The notes under the pieces are model-generated. The model was not told the DNA's origin. It did not search any database and was given only the letters and a program-made list of their open reading frames with translations. This document shows, piece after piece, positions 1 to 6,054 of a stretch of DNA of 9,335 nucleotides. Source of the stretch: JABMPU01 sp964457455 (GTDB lineage Bacteria; Cloacimonadota; Cloacimonadia; Cloacimonadales; TCS61). The stretch is from positions 1 through 9,335 of the forward strand of contig CAYWJN010000093.1 in NCBI GenBank assembly GCA_964457455.1. Direction: 5' to 3'. Made by a program: the position numbers and the translations under genes. Within the stretch, counting starts at the first letter, position 1. Each line of letters begins with the position of its first letter.

Positions 1-684
1 TATATCTAATATCTTCTCCATTCTCCAGCAGGTGAGTAGCGAAAGAATGTCGAAGAGTGTGAACAGTTGCTTTCTTCTTTATTCCGGTTTGTCTAAATGT
101 TTGATGAAAGATTTTTTGAATAGTTCGAGGATTGTATTGCTTGTTATTTGTAATTTCAAATAACCATGTTTTTGGTTGATATTTTTTATAATATCCACGA
201 AGAAGATCGAGCAAGTTGTTGGATAAGATAGTTGTTCTATCTCTCATTCCTTTTCCACCTCGAATATAAATAAGCATTCGTTCGGAATCTATATCTTCTA
301 TTTTCAGGTTTATTGCTTCACTTATTCGCAAACCAGAGGAATAAATGGTAGAAAATATAGCAAGATTTTTTTTATTTTTGAAAAAAATAAGGAAACTTCG
401 TTTTTACTCAAAACTACTGGCAGTTTTCTTTCTTTTAATTTTGGTATTTCAAAATAATATGATTTGGTCTCTCTTCGAAGAATTTTCTCAAAATAAAACT
501 TGATTGCACTGATTACTTGTTTTTGATATGAAAATGATATTTTCTTGTTATTCAGCAAATGCAGCATATATTCTTTTAATTTCAGAGTTTCGATGTATTC
601 AGATGGGAATGTAGATTCTAAAGAATTACTGGAAATTTTATTATATGGTGCTTTTCTATTTTGAACAATCTTGATTATTTTCAT
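1..684 (-). pseudogene. Tyrosine recombinase (phage/XerC-like integrase), decayed and cut by the window edge
   Basis: Members of this family cut and rejoin DNA through a Tyr nucleophile. Read on the minus strand, the ATG at 684 opens 120 codons containing the end of the SAM-like core-binding domain (EYMLHLLNNKKIS, AIKFYFEKILRR) and the linker LPVVLSKNEV. The frame then breaks in a run of eight A at about 366-373. One base over, the protein resumes as LAIFSTIYSSGLRISEA (catalytic Arg of box I), then IYIRGGKG (catalytic Lys) and VHTLRHSFATHLLENG (box II His and Arg), and runs off position 1 before the last His/Trp and Tyr would appear. Adding one A to the run restores the frame. A second lesion is likely: LKLK runs straight into EYMLHLL near 574, where relatives usually carry about 35-40 residues with an RYSxxTIxxY motif. 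A TAA lies directly upstream of the ATG in frame. The family call is firm. Pseudogene status rests on two lesions, one of which could be a homopolymer read error. Confidence 0.82.
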
Positions 685-783
685 TTAATAATCCAAATAA
701 ATCAACTTTCGTTCACCATCAATGTCTGCGATTTTTTATTTCGTGTCTATTCGTGGCAAATTTTCTCCGTGCTCTTCGCCTGC

Positions 784-798
784 TCCCGATATTCGGGA
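784..798. repeat. Small palindrome TCCCGA-TAT-TCGGGA
   Basis: A perfect 6-bp inverted repeat with a 3-base centre lies in the gene-free stretch. The stem is much richer in G+C than its surroundings. No T-run follows on either strand, so it does not look like an intrinsic terminator. A short REP-like unit is the likeliest reading. Confidence 0.4.
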
Positions 799-876
799 CG
801 AAGGCTGGTGTCCTTTGTGGCTAATTCTTCTCTCTTCCAGTTTCAGCCTGTTTAAATCTGCTTGCTTTTCTCATGT

Positions 877-903
877 TCCCTCTCTTGCGTTTGAAGAGAG
901 GGA
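877..903. repeat. Strong hairpin just downstream of glnA
   Basis: TCCCTCTCTT (877-886) pairs perfectly with AAGAGAGGGA (894-903) around a 7-base loop. On the glnA (minus) strand the hairpin begins 16 bases past the stop codon. That position suits an mRNA 3'-end stabiliser or a terminator. However, the transcript after the stem reads ACATGAGAAAAG with no U-run, so a classical intrinsic terminator is not supported. It may be a REP-type element or a factor-assisted terminator. Confidence 0.5.
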
Positions 904-919
904 CAGCAGGGTGAGTTAA

Positions 920-2344
920 TTACAAACTATAATACAGATTCATTTCATAAGGATGCGGTCTATTCCGCACAGCAATCACTTCCTTCATTTTTTCAGTTAT
1001 CCAGCTATCAATCAGATCCTTATTGAAAACATCTCCTGCTAATAGATAATCATGATCTTCTTTTAACGCTTGTAAAGCTTCTTCAAGTGAGGTTGGAATA
1101 GAAAGCAGTTTTGCCTGCCTTTCTTCTGACCATTTGAATACATTATCATCAAACGGACCATAACCATTTTCTTTTGTAGGCATTATTTTATTTTTAATGC
1201 CATCTAATCCCGCCATTAGAAGAGCACTCATTGCTAAGTAGTAATTGCAGGTTCCATCACCTGTACGAAATTCTATGCGCTTCATTTCCCTACTGGTAGC
1301 GTATTTGGGAATGCGGATAGCTGCACTGCGGTTGGCAAGTCCGAAAAATAATTTCACCGGAGCTTCAAAACCTGGAAGTAATCTTTTAAATGAATTTGTG
1401 CTCGGGTTTGTGAATGCAGTCAATGAGCGTCCGTGCTTTAATATTCCACCAATAAAATAGAGCGATTCATCACTTAAGTCCGCATAATTCCCTTTTTTAT
1501 AAAAAAGATTCTCTCCATTTTTTCTTAATTGGATATGAAAGTGCATGCCGTTTCCTGCTTCATCATAAATTGGCTTCGGCATAAATGTAGCTGTCAGTTC
1601 ATTTTCCAGAGCACAGTTATGGATGATATCTTTGATATACATCATTTTATCTGTGATATTACTAAATTCGATCAATTCGGTTTCAATTTCCTGCTGACCG
1701 GAAAGTCCAACTTCATGATGATGATAACGAACCGGACAGCCTATCTCTTCGATCATCTGCACCATCTCTTCGCGAATATCAGCATATTTATCAAACGGAA
1801 TATCGATGTGATATCCTTTTCGGTTAGATACAGCAGTTCCATCAATATCTTCATAACTGCCAGGCAGGTCTTCTTTATTTTCAGCAGAGGTAAATTTATA
1901 TCCTGCACTGAATTTTCCATTGTAAATCTCAGCTTCATTGAACAGATAAAATTCAAACTCAGGAATCCAATAAGACTCATCTGCAACTCCGGATTTTTGC
2001 ATGAATTCCTTGGCTCTTTTTGCCACGCTGCGCGGGTCTTTTTTCACACCCTTTCTCGTATCTGCATCACAGATGTAGGAAAGCATCCGCAGGGTAGGAT
2101 GATATGTGAAGGGATCAACCATTGCAGTGGAAGGATCCGGCAGAAGAATCATATCTCCTGATTCAACTGATTTCATGCCTGGAATACTGGAACCATCAAA
2201 GGGAATTCCATTTTCTAAAACATAATCCAACCTGCGAACAGGAAAAGAAATATGATACCAATTTCCGATAAGGTCAGAATACTTCAGATCAACTGTTTTA
2301 ATCTGGTTTTCTTCGATTATTTTTTTGATATTTTCTAAATTCAT
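920..2344 (-). CDS. glnA: Glutamine synthetase, type I
   Basis: This cytoplasmic dodecameric enzyme joins glutamate and ammonia using ATP and is the main entry point for ammonium assimilation. The product is 474 residues, close to E. coli GlnA (469) and longer than the short Gram-positive GSI-alpha type. Visible landmarks are FDGSS at 49-53 followed by ESGDM, the metal-ligand region PEFEFYLF, SGQQEIETE, the ATP-site stretch KPIYDEAGNGMHFHIQ, NRSAAIRIP and the C-terminal RPHPYEMNLYYSL, which resembles the E. coli ending. The ATP-site signature usually ends in Ser; here that position is Gln. The E. coli adenylylation motif NLY aligns with NVF, so Phe403 stands where Tyr397 is modified, arguing against control by GlnE. 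ATG at 2344 is chosen because GGAG lies six bases upstream. An in-frame TTG four codons earlier would overlap that site. The gene follows the M50 protease across a palindrome-bearing gap. Confidence 0.97.
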   Translation of the reverse strand: MNLENIKKIIEENQIKTVDLKYSDLIGNWYHISFPVRRLDYVLENGIPFDGSSIPGMKSVESGDMILLPDPSTAMVDPFTYHPTLRMLSYICDADTRKGVKKDPRSVAKRAKEFMQKSGVADESYWIPEFEFYLFNEAEIYNGKFSAGYKFTSAENKEDLPGSYEDIDGTAVSNRKGYHIDIPFDKYADIREEMVQMIEEIGCPVRYHHHEVGLSGQQEIETELIEFSNITDKMMYIKDIIHNCALENELTATFMPKPIYDEAGNGMHFHIQLRKNGENLFYKKGNYADLSDESLYFIGGILKHGRSLTAFTNPSTNSFKRLLPGFEAPVKLFFGLANRSAAIRIPKYATSREMKRIEFRTGDGTCNYYLAMSALLMAGLDGIKNKIMPTKENGYGPFDDNVFKWSEERQAKLLSIPTSLEEALQALKEDHDYLLAGDVFNKDLIDSWITEKMKEVIAVRNRPHPYEMNLYYSL

Positions 2345-2350
2345 AATTAT

Positions 2351-2354
2351 CTCC
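2351..2354 (-). promoter_or_regulatory. Ribosome binding site deciding the glnA start
   Basis: GGAG on the minus strand sits six bases before ATG 2344. It lies inside the four-codon extension that would result from using the TTG at 2356, so the ATG is preferred. Confidence 0.75.
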
Positions 2355-2357
2355 AAT

Positions 2358-2393
2358 TATCTCGTTCCCGAAGAGGACGTTAGGAACGAGATA
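2358..2393. repeat. REP-like palindrome between the M50 protease gene and glnA
   Basis: TATCTCGTTCC (2358-2368) pairs with GGAACGAGATA (2383-2393), giving a perfect 11-bp stem around a 14-base centre. Palindromes built on CTCGTTCC...GGAACGAG are, from general knowledge, common as scattered intergenic units in many environmental bacteria. The inner parts of the two arms do not match. One side reads CTAACG after CTCGTTC and the other, reverse-complemented, reads CCGAAG, as if two variants were joined. No T-run follows on the glnA strand. It could form a hairpin in the tyrS-protease-glnA transcript and alter the relative expression of glnA. Confidence 0.6.
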
Positions 2394-2404
2394 TATATAA
2401 ATTT

Positions 2405-3055
2405 CTATAATGTTATGCCTGTTAATAATTTCAGAAAAAAATTAAGCGGCGGCATTATGATTGTTCCGATGATATTCAGCCTGAACACAAAAGAAATTGC
2501 CAGGATAATCATCAGCAATTGAGCACCTTGTCGCTCCCGGGCAGTGTACCTGTAATATGCTTCATCACTCAGAAAGCCACCCAAGATTTTTGAACCATCC
2601 ATCGGAGGAATCGGAATCAGGTTGAACAGACCAAGAGCCAGGTTTATGAGGATAGCATAAAGCAGCATACTCAACCAGAATTGAGTTAAACTGCTGGCAT
2701 GATACATAATATCAGGATTCATTTTTTTAATAAGATTAAAAATAATTGAAAGCAATATTGCAAGGATGAAATTTGCAGCAGGTCCGGCAGCAGCAGTGAG
2801 AGCCGTATCCTTCTTATAATTTCTGAAATTATAAGGATTTATGGGAACAGGTTTTGCCCAGCCTATGCGAGCAATGAACAACATTATCAACCCAAAAGGA
2901 TCGATGTGAGAAATCGGGTTCAATGTAAGTCTCCCTGCTCTTTTTGCTGTATCATCACCCAGCATGTAAGCTACATATCCATGACTGAATTCATGCACGG
3001 TCAGCGCAATTAACAATATTGGCAATTGGATTATTATTTGAGTTATAAAGTTCAT
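2405..3055 (-). CDS. Site-2 protease family (M50) membrane metalloprotease
   Basis: This is a small zinc intramembrane protease of 216 residues, the size of the compact family members that lack PDZ or CBS domains. HEFSH at 21-25 supplies the zinc-binding HExxH within the first membrane helix. GRLTLNPISHIDPFG at 41-55 is a family hallmark, and NLIPIPPMDG at 145-154 carries the third zinc ligand, Asp153. Hydrophobic stretches near 7-25, 54-64, 88-109, 126-147 and 175-200 indicate four to five or more membrane segments. The substrate is unknown; relatives cleave membrane-anchored anti-sigma factors or peptide remnants. The ATG at 3055 has AGAGG four bases upstream. The gene starts seven bases after the tyrS stop, so translation is probably coupled. 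Family assignment is secure, but the biological target cannot be read from the sequence. Confidence 0.93.
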   Translation of the reverse strand: MNFITQIIIQLPILLIALTVHEFSHGYVAYMLGDDTAKRAGRLTLNPISHIDPFGLIMLFIARIGWAKPVPINPYNFRNYKKDTALTAAAGPAANFILAILLSIIFNLIKKMNPDIMYHASSLTQFWLSMLLYAILINLALGLFNLIPIPPMDGSKILGGFLSDEAYYRYTARERQGAQLLMIILAISFVFRLNIIGTIIMPPLNFFLKLLTGITL

Positions 3056-3062
3056 TTTTCCT

Positions 3063-4256
3063 CTATTTCACCACTTTCAGAAAACGTCTTTTTCCAACTT
3101 TTAAAACACCTTCCTGAAATATTTCTGCAAAAATATCAGTTACTTTCTTTCCATCAAAACTTACCGCATTCTGTTTAATCATTCTGCGAGCTTCACCACC
3201 TGATGCGCAGGTTTTACTCATGACCAGAATATCAATTATTTTCATTTTCTCTTTCAGCTCAAATTCCGGCATTTCATCCGGTATTTCTTTCTTGCTGAAA
3301 ATAAGATTAAATTCTTTCTCTGCTTCCATTGCAGCTTTCTCACCATGATAAAGTGTAACTATCTCGCGTGCCAATCTCTGTTTGATTTTTTTAGGATTTA
3401 CTTCATTATTATTAAGTTGGATAATTATTTTCTCAATTTCTTCGGGAGTAAACTTGGTTGCATAATTGAAATAATTGACGATCAAATTATCTGGAATTGA
3501 CATGGTTTTGCCGTATTTATCTTTGGGAGTATCAAACACTGCAATATAATTATTCAAAGATTTGCTCATTTTTTCTTTGCCGTCGGTTCCCATCAGGATG
3601 GGTGAGAGCACTGCAACCTGTTCGGGCTGACCAAAGTATCGCTGCATATCCCTCCCGGCAAGAATATTGAATTTCTGTTCAGTAGCACCAAGTTCCACGT
3701 CAGCTTCGATAGCCACAGAATCGTAACTTTGCAGGATTGGATACATAAGCTCGTGCATTCCCAGAGGAAGCCCGTTATCAAACCTTTTGCGAAATGTATC
3801 GTGAGCCATGAATTGGGCAAGAGTAAACTTTCCCATAAGCTTAATTACATCTTTCATGCTCATATTTCCGAACCATTCAGTTTGCCAGCGTACTTCAGTT
3901 TTGTTTTTGTCCAAAACCGTATAAAGCTGTTCCATATATTTTTCCGCATTCTTTTTCACCTGCTCAGCGGTAAGATGTGGACGGGTTTCATCTTTCCCTG
4001 ATGGATCACCAATTTGTGCTGTAAAGTCTCCAATAATTATTACACCAGTATGTCCAATATCCTGGAAATCACGCATTTTCCTGATCGGAACCAGGTGTCC
4101 AATATGAACATCGAATCCGGTTGGATCTATTCCGTATTTAATCCTGAGTGGTTTTCCTGTTTCATCTGAATTTTTAAATTTTTCTATCAATTCATCTTCT
4201 GTGATAATCTCTTCCACACCTTTTCGAATTAATTTCATCTCTTTTTCAAATTTCAT
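3063..4256 (-). CDS. tyrS: Tyrosyl-tRNA synthetase
   Basis: This class I cytoplasmic aminoacyl-tRNA synthetase charges tRNA-Tyr with tyrosine for translation. With the start at 4256 the product is 397 residues. GIDPT (42-46) and HIGH (51-54) form the first ATP-binding signature. The tyrosine pocket shows Y172-x3-Q176-x2-D179 and Q194. KMSKS is exact at 229-233. The last 60 or so residues, from about 335, form an S4-type RNA-binding domain (ASGGEARRMIKQNAVSFDGKKV). HIGH and exact KMSKS together match the bacterial subtype with the KMSKS loop (TyrZ-like) rather than the KFGKS form of E. coli TyrS. A longer reading would start at a GTG at 4271, but GAGG lies five bases before ATG 4256, which is preferred. 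The gene is divergent from dnaA and first in a probable tyrS-protease-glnA unit. No T-box leader is evident upstream. Confidence 0.96.
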   Translation of the reverse strand: MKFEKEMKLIRKGVEEIITEDELIEKFKNSDETGKPLRIKYGIDPTGFDVHIGHLVPIRKMRDFQDIGHTGVIIIGDFTAQIGDPSGKDETRPHLTAEQVKKNAEKYMEQLYTVLDKNKTEVRWQTEWFGNMSMKDVIKLMGKFTLAQFMAHDTFRKRFDNGLPLGMHELMYPILQSYDSVAIEADVELGATEQKFNILAGRDMQRYFGQPEQVAVLSPILMGTDGKEKMSKSLNNYIAVFDTPKDKYGKTMSIPDNLIVNYFNYATKFTPEEIEKIIIQLNNNEVNPKKIKQRLAREIVTLYHGEKAAMEAEKEFNLIFSKKEIPDEMPEFELKEKMKIIDILVMSKTCASGGEARRMIKQNAVSFDGKKVTDIFAEIFQEGVLKVGKRRFLKVVK

Positions 4257-4261
4257 TTCTT

Positions 4262-4265
4262 CCTC
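4262..4265 (-). promoter_or_regulatory. Ribosome binding site deciding the tyrS start
   Basis: GAGG on the minus strand lies five bases before ATG 4256. The upstream GTG at 4271 has no comparable site. Confidence 0.7.
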
Positions 4266-4552
4266 AAACACTATAGAATTTAAGTGTTACATAAGCTTTT
4301 TTTTGCTTTTTATTGTCAAATCTTTTGCTTTCAAAACGAGATTAGTAAAAAAAACCTTAACTATATTATTATCAATAAGTTAAAATAAAATTTACTTTTT
4401 TCTCTATTTATCATCTAAATTCATAATCTTATAAATGATAGATAAATACTACTTGTAAATATAGATTATACCATTTTTTTTCTTATTTTTCTACTCTTGA
4501 CAAATATAATTTCCATAACATTTTGTCTATGCTTTTTAGGTAAAAGCTTGGT

Positions 4553-4674
4553 TTATTCACATTATTCGAGATTTGTGTGGATAAGTGTGTTGTTAATATA
4601 TTTTAAATATTCACAACTATTTATTTTTAAATAGATTATAGCGCTAAGTTGATAAGTTGGATGAATGTGAATAA
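4553..4674. other. DnaA-box cluster upstream of dnaA (origin half or autoregulatory region)
   Basis: Four 9-mers resemble the DnaA box TTATCCACA. TTATTCACA lies at 4553-4561 (plus). A perfect box, reading TGTGGATAA, lies at 4576-4584 (minus). ATATTCACA at 4607-4615 (plus) has two mismatches. TGTGAATAA at 4666-4674 (minus) is one mismatch away. They stand in very AT-rich DNA directly before dnaA, where DnaA commonly represses its own gene and where the first part of a bipartite origin lies in Bacillus and Helicobacter. The boxes alternate in orientation. Function is inferred from position and motif only. Confidence 0.7.
4576..4584 (-). promoter_or_regulatory. Perfect consensus DnaA box
   Basis: TGTGGATAA is the exact reverse complement of TTATCCACA. 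It is the only perfect match seen in the two gaps flanking dnaA. Confidence 0.8.
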
Positions 4675-4704
4675 GTTGTCTTATTTATTGCTAAATAGCC
4701 AATT

Positions 4705-4709
4705 AAGGA
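4705..4709 (+). promoter_or_regulatory. Ribosome binding site deciding the dnaA start
   Basis: AAGGA is followed by seven bases and then ATG 4717. It is one base from the alternative TTG at 4711, too close to serve that codon. Confidence 0.7.
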
Positions 4710-4716
4710 ATTGAGC

Positions 4717-6054
4717 ATGAATGATTTTGAAAGTATTTGGAATAAGGTTTTAGATACACTGCAAAATAATATCAGCGAGCAAGGATTTAATACCTGGTTC
4801 AAAGAAACTTCGCTTGTTGAACAATCTGAAAATCAACTTACAGTAAAAGTGCCTACAAAATTTATTGCAGATTACCTGAACAAAAATTATAGTGGTTTAG
4901 TATCTGAAATTTGCTTCAATTTATTCAATAAAAAATACTTCACAAAATTTACTGTGTTCCATCCTAAAATAACAAGAAAAGATGATTTAACACATTCTTT
5001 TTCAAAAGTGCTAACCAACTTTCAAACAATGCTGAATCCAAAATATAGTTTTGAAGAATTTGTGATCGGAGCAAATAATAAATTCGCTCATTCAGCTTCA
5101 ATGGCAGTTGCAGAATCTCCCGGAAACACTTATAATCCTCTCTTTATTTATGGTGAATCCGGTATGGGTAAAACTCATTTGATGCAGGCAATTGGGAACT
5201 TTGTAAGACAGGAATTAGTAAGTAAAAATGTTTTTTATATCTCAACCGAAGAATTTACAAACGAGATGATTAATGGAATCCGTAATAATTCGATGCCTGC
5301 TTTCCGGAATAAATTCAGAAATTTTGATGTGCTCCTGATAGATGATATTCATTTTTTATCCAAAAAAGAGGGAACTCAGGAAGAATTTTTTCATACTTTT
5401 AATGCTCTTTACGAGAAGAAAAAACAAATTGTCCTGACCAGCGATCGTCCTCCAAAAGATATTCCAGATTTGGAAAAAAGACTTGTAACCAGGTTTGAAT
5501 GGGGACTTCTGGCAGATTTGAAAAGCCCTGATTTTGAAACGAGAGTTGCCATCCTGAAGAAAAAAGCAGAAGCGGAAGAAATCAGTTTAAGTGATGATGT
5601 AATGGATTTTATTGCAGAACATATTTATAGTAATGTGCGAGCCTTGGAAGGTTCCTTAATACGAATTTTAGCGTTTGCATCCTACAATAATATCGAAACT
5701 GAAAATATCACAGTTGATATTGCCAGTGAAATACTGATAGATATGATTTCAGATAAGATCAGAGATGTAAACCTGGAAAAAATTATGCAAAAGGTTTGTG
5801 AAGCTTATAACATAACTCCAGCGATGATTTTTGATAAAACACGCAAAAGTAATATTTCCTTCCCACGTCAGATTGCAATGTACCTTTCCAACCTGTTGAT
5901 TACACAATTATCCCTCAAAGAAATAGCTCAGTATTACAAAAGAAAAGATCATACAACAGTTTTGTACGCCAAAAAAACAATCGAAGAAAAATTTAAAAAA
6001 GACAATGGACTTAGAATTCAAATTGAAAAATTAATTAAAGAAATAAAAAGATAG
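4717..6054 (+). CDS. dnaA: Chromosomal replication initiator DnaA
   Basis: This AAA+ ATPase binds DnaA boxes, assembles as an ATP-bound filament, opens the origin and recruits the replicative helicase. The product is 445 residues, typical for the family. Domain I covers about 1-80 (FESIWNKVLDTLQNNIS... TWF) and a short linker runs to about 105. The AAA+ domain follows with Walker A GESGMGKT at 146-153, Walker B LLIDD at 206-210, sensor I LTSDRPP, and the arginine-finger region LEKRLVTRFEWGL. Domain IV, the DNA-binding helix-turn-helix domain, shows FPRQIAMYL and the signature RKDHTTVLYAKK from 409. The usual GGRDHTTV is KRKDHTTV here, a conservative Lys for Arg. ATG 4717 is chosen because AAGGA lies seven bases upstream; a TTG two codons earlier would abut that site. 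dnaN does not follow. DnaA-box clusters flank the gene on both sides. Confidence 0.97.
   Translation: MNDFESIWNKVLDTLQNNISEQGFNTWFKETSLVEQSENQLTVKVPTKFIADYLNKNYSGLVSEICFNLFNKKYFTKFTVFHPKITRKDDLTHSFSKVLTNFQTMLNPKYSFEEFVIGANNKFAHSASMAVAESPGNTYNPLFIYGESGMGKTHLMQAIGNFVRQELVSKNVFYISTEEFTNEMINGIRNNSMPAFRNKFRNFDVLLIDDIHFLSKKEGTQEEFFHTFNALYEKKKQIVLTSDRPPKDIPDLEKRLVTRFEWGLLADLKSPDFETRVAILKKKAEAEEISLSDDVMDFIAEHIYSNVRALEGSLIRILAFASYNNIETENITVDIASEILIDMISDKIRDVNLEKIMQKVCEAYNITPAMIFDKTRKSNISFPRQIAMYLSNLLITQLSLKEIAQYYKRKDHTTVLYAKKTIEEKFKKDNGLRIQIEKLIKEIKR

Larger units (their letters stand above)
685..919. repeat. Gene-free stretch of mosaic short repeats and palindromes
   Basis: No credible gene is seen between the integrase remnant and glnA. 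The sequence is less AT-rich than its surroundings and is built from short words. On the minus strand these read GCCACAAAGGACACC (807-821), GAGCACGGAG (about 765-774) and GCCACGAATAGACACGAA (740-757), in which CACGAA occurs twice ten bases apart. There are also two hairpins (784-798 and 877-903). Runs of CACAAAG, CACGGAG and CACGAAT words are, from general recollection, a common kind of intergenic repeat in environmental genomes. I cannot test copy number here. The stretch could be a decayed repeat array or the site of past insertions linked to the neighbouring recombinase. Confidence 0.45.
4257..4716. promoter_or_regulatory. Divergent tyrS/dnaA control region
   Basis: This 460-bp gene-free, very AT-rich stretch must hold both promoters and half of the putative origin. 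The half nearer tyrS (about 4272-4500) shows T-runs, a loose inverted repeat TATTTATC (4405-4412)/GATAAATA (4441-4448), and TTAACT (4357-4362)/AGTTAA (4378-4383). A TTGACA on the minus strand (4314-4319) could be a tyrS -35, but the best -10 (TTATGT) is 19 bases away, so it is weak. A TTGACA on the plus strand (4497-4502) has no acceptable -10 at normal spacing. The half nearer dnaA holds DnaA boxes, a perfect CTATTTA/TAAATAG hairpin (4617-4634) and the 8-bp palindrome TAGCGCTA (4639-4646). I cannot assign a convincing promoter to either gene. Confidence 0.6.

Noticed and set aside
661..919. Two overlapping open frames of about 65 codons on the plus strand
   Set aside because: They cross the repeat and hairpin stretch, have no ribosome binding site and show Cys/Ser/Phe-rich composition typical of chance reading.
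1..919. Intact mobile element or integron with attachment sites
   Set aside because: The recombinase is damaged, no cassette array or paired terminal repeats are visible, and the other end lies outside the window.
1529..2161. 210-codon open frame on the plus strand
   Set aside because: It lies wholly antisense to glnA, has no sensible ribosome site and its translation resembles no protein family. glnA is unambiguous in the other direction.
4272..4320. Possible T-box or other riboswitch leader for tyrS
   Set aside because: The leader is short and AT-rich. I see no T-box bulge sequence or terminator/antiterminator pair.
4405..4448. Loose inverted repeat TATTTATC/GATAAATA
   Set aside because: All-A/T-type arms with a 28-base loop in AT-rich DNA are weak evidence for an operator or terminator.
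4497..4510. TTGACA and TATAAT close together upstream of dnaA
   Set aside because: They are separated by only two bases, so they cannot be the two halves of one promoter. In such AT-rich DNA chance matches are expected.
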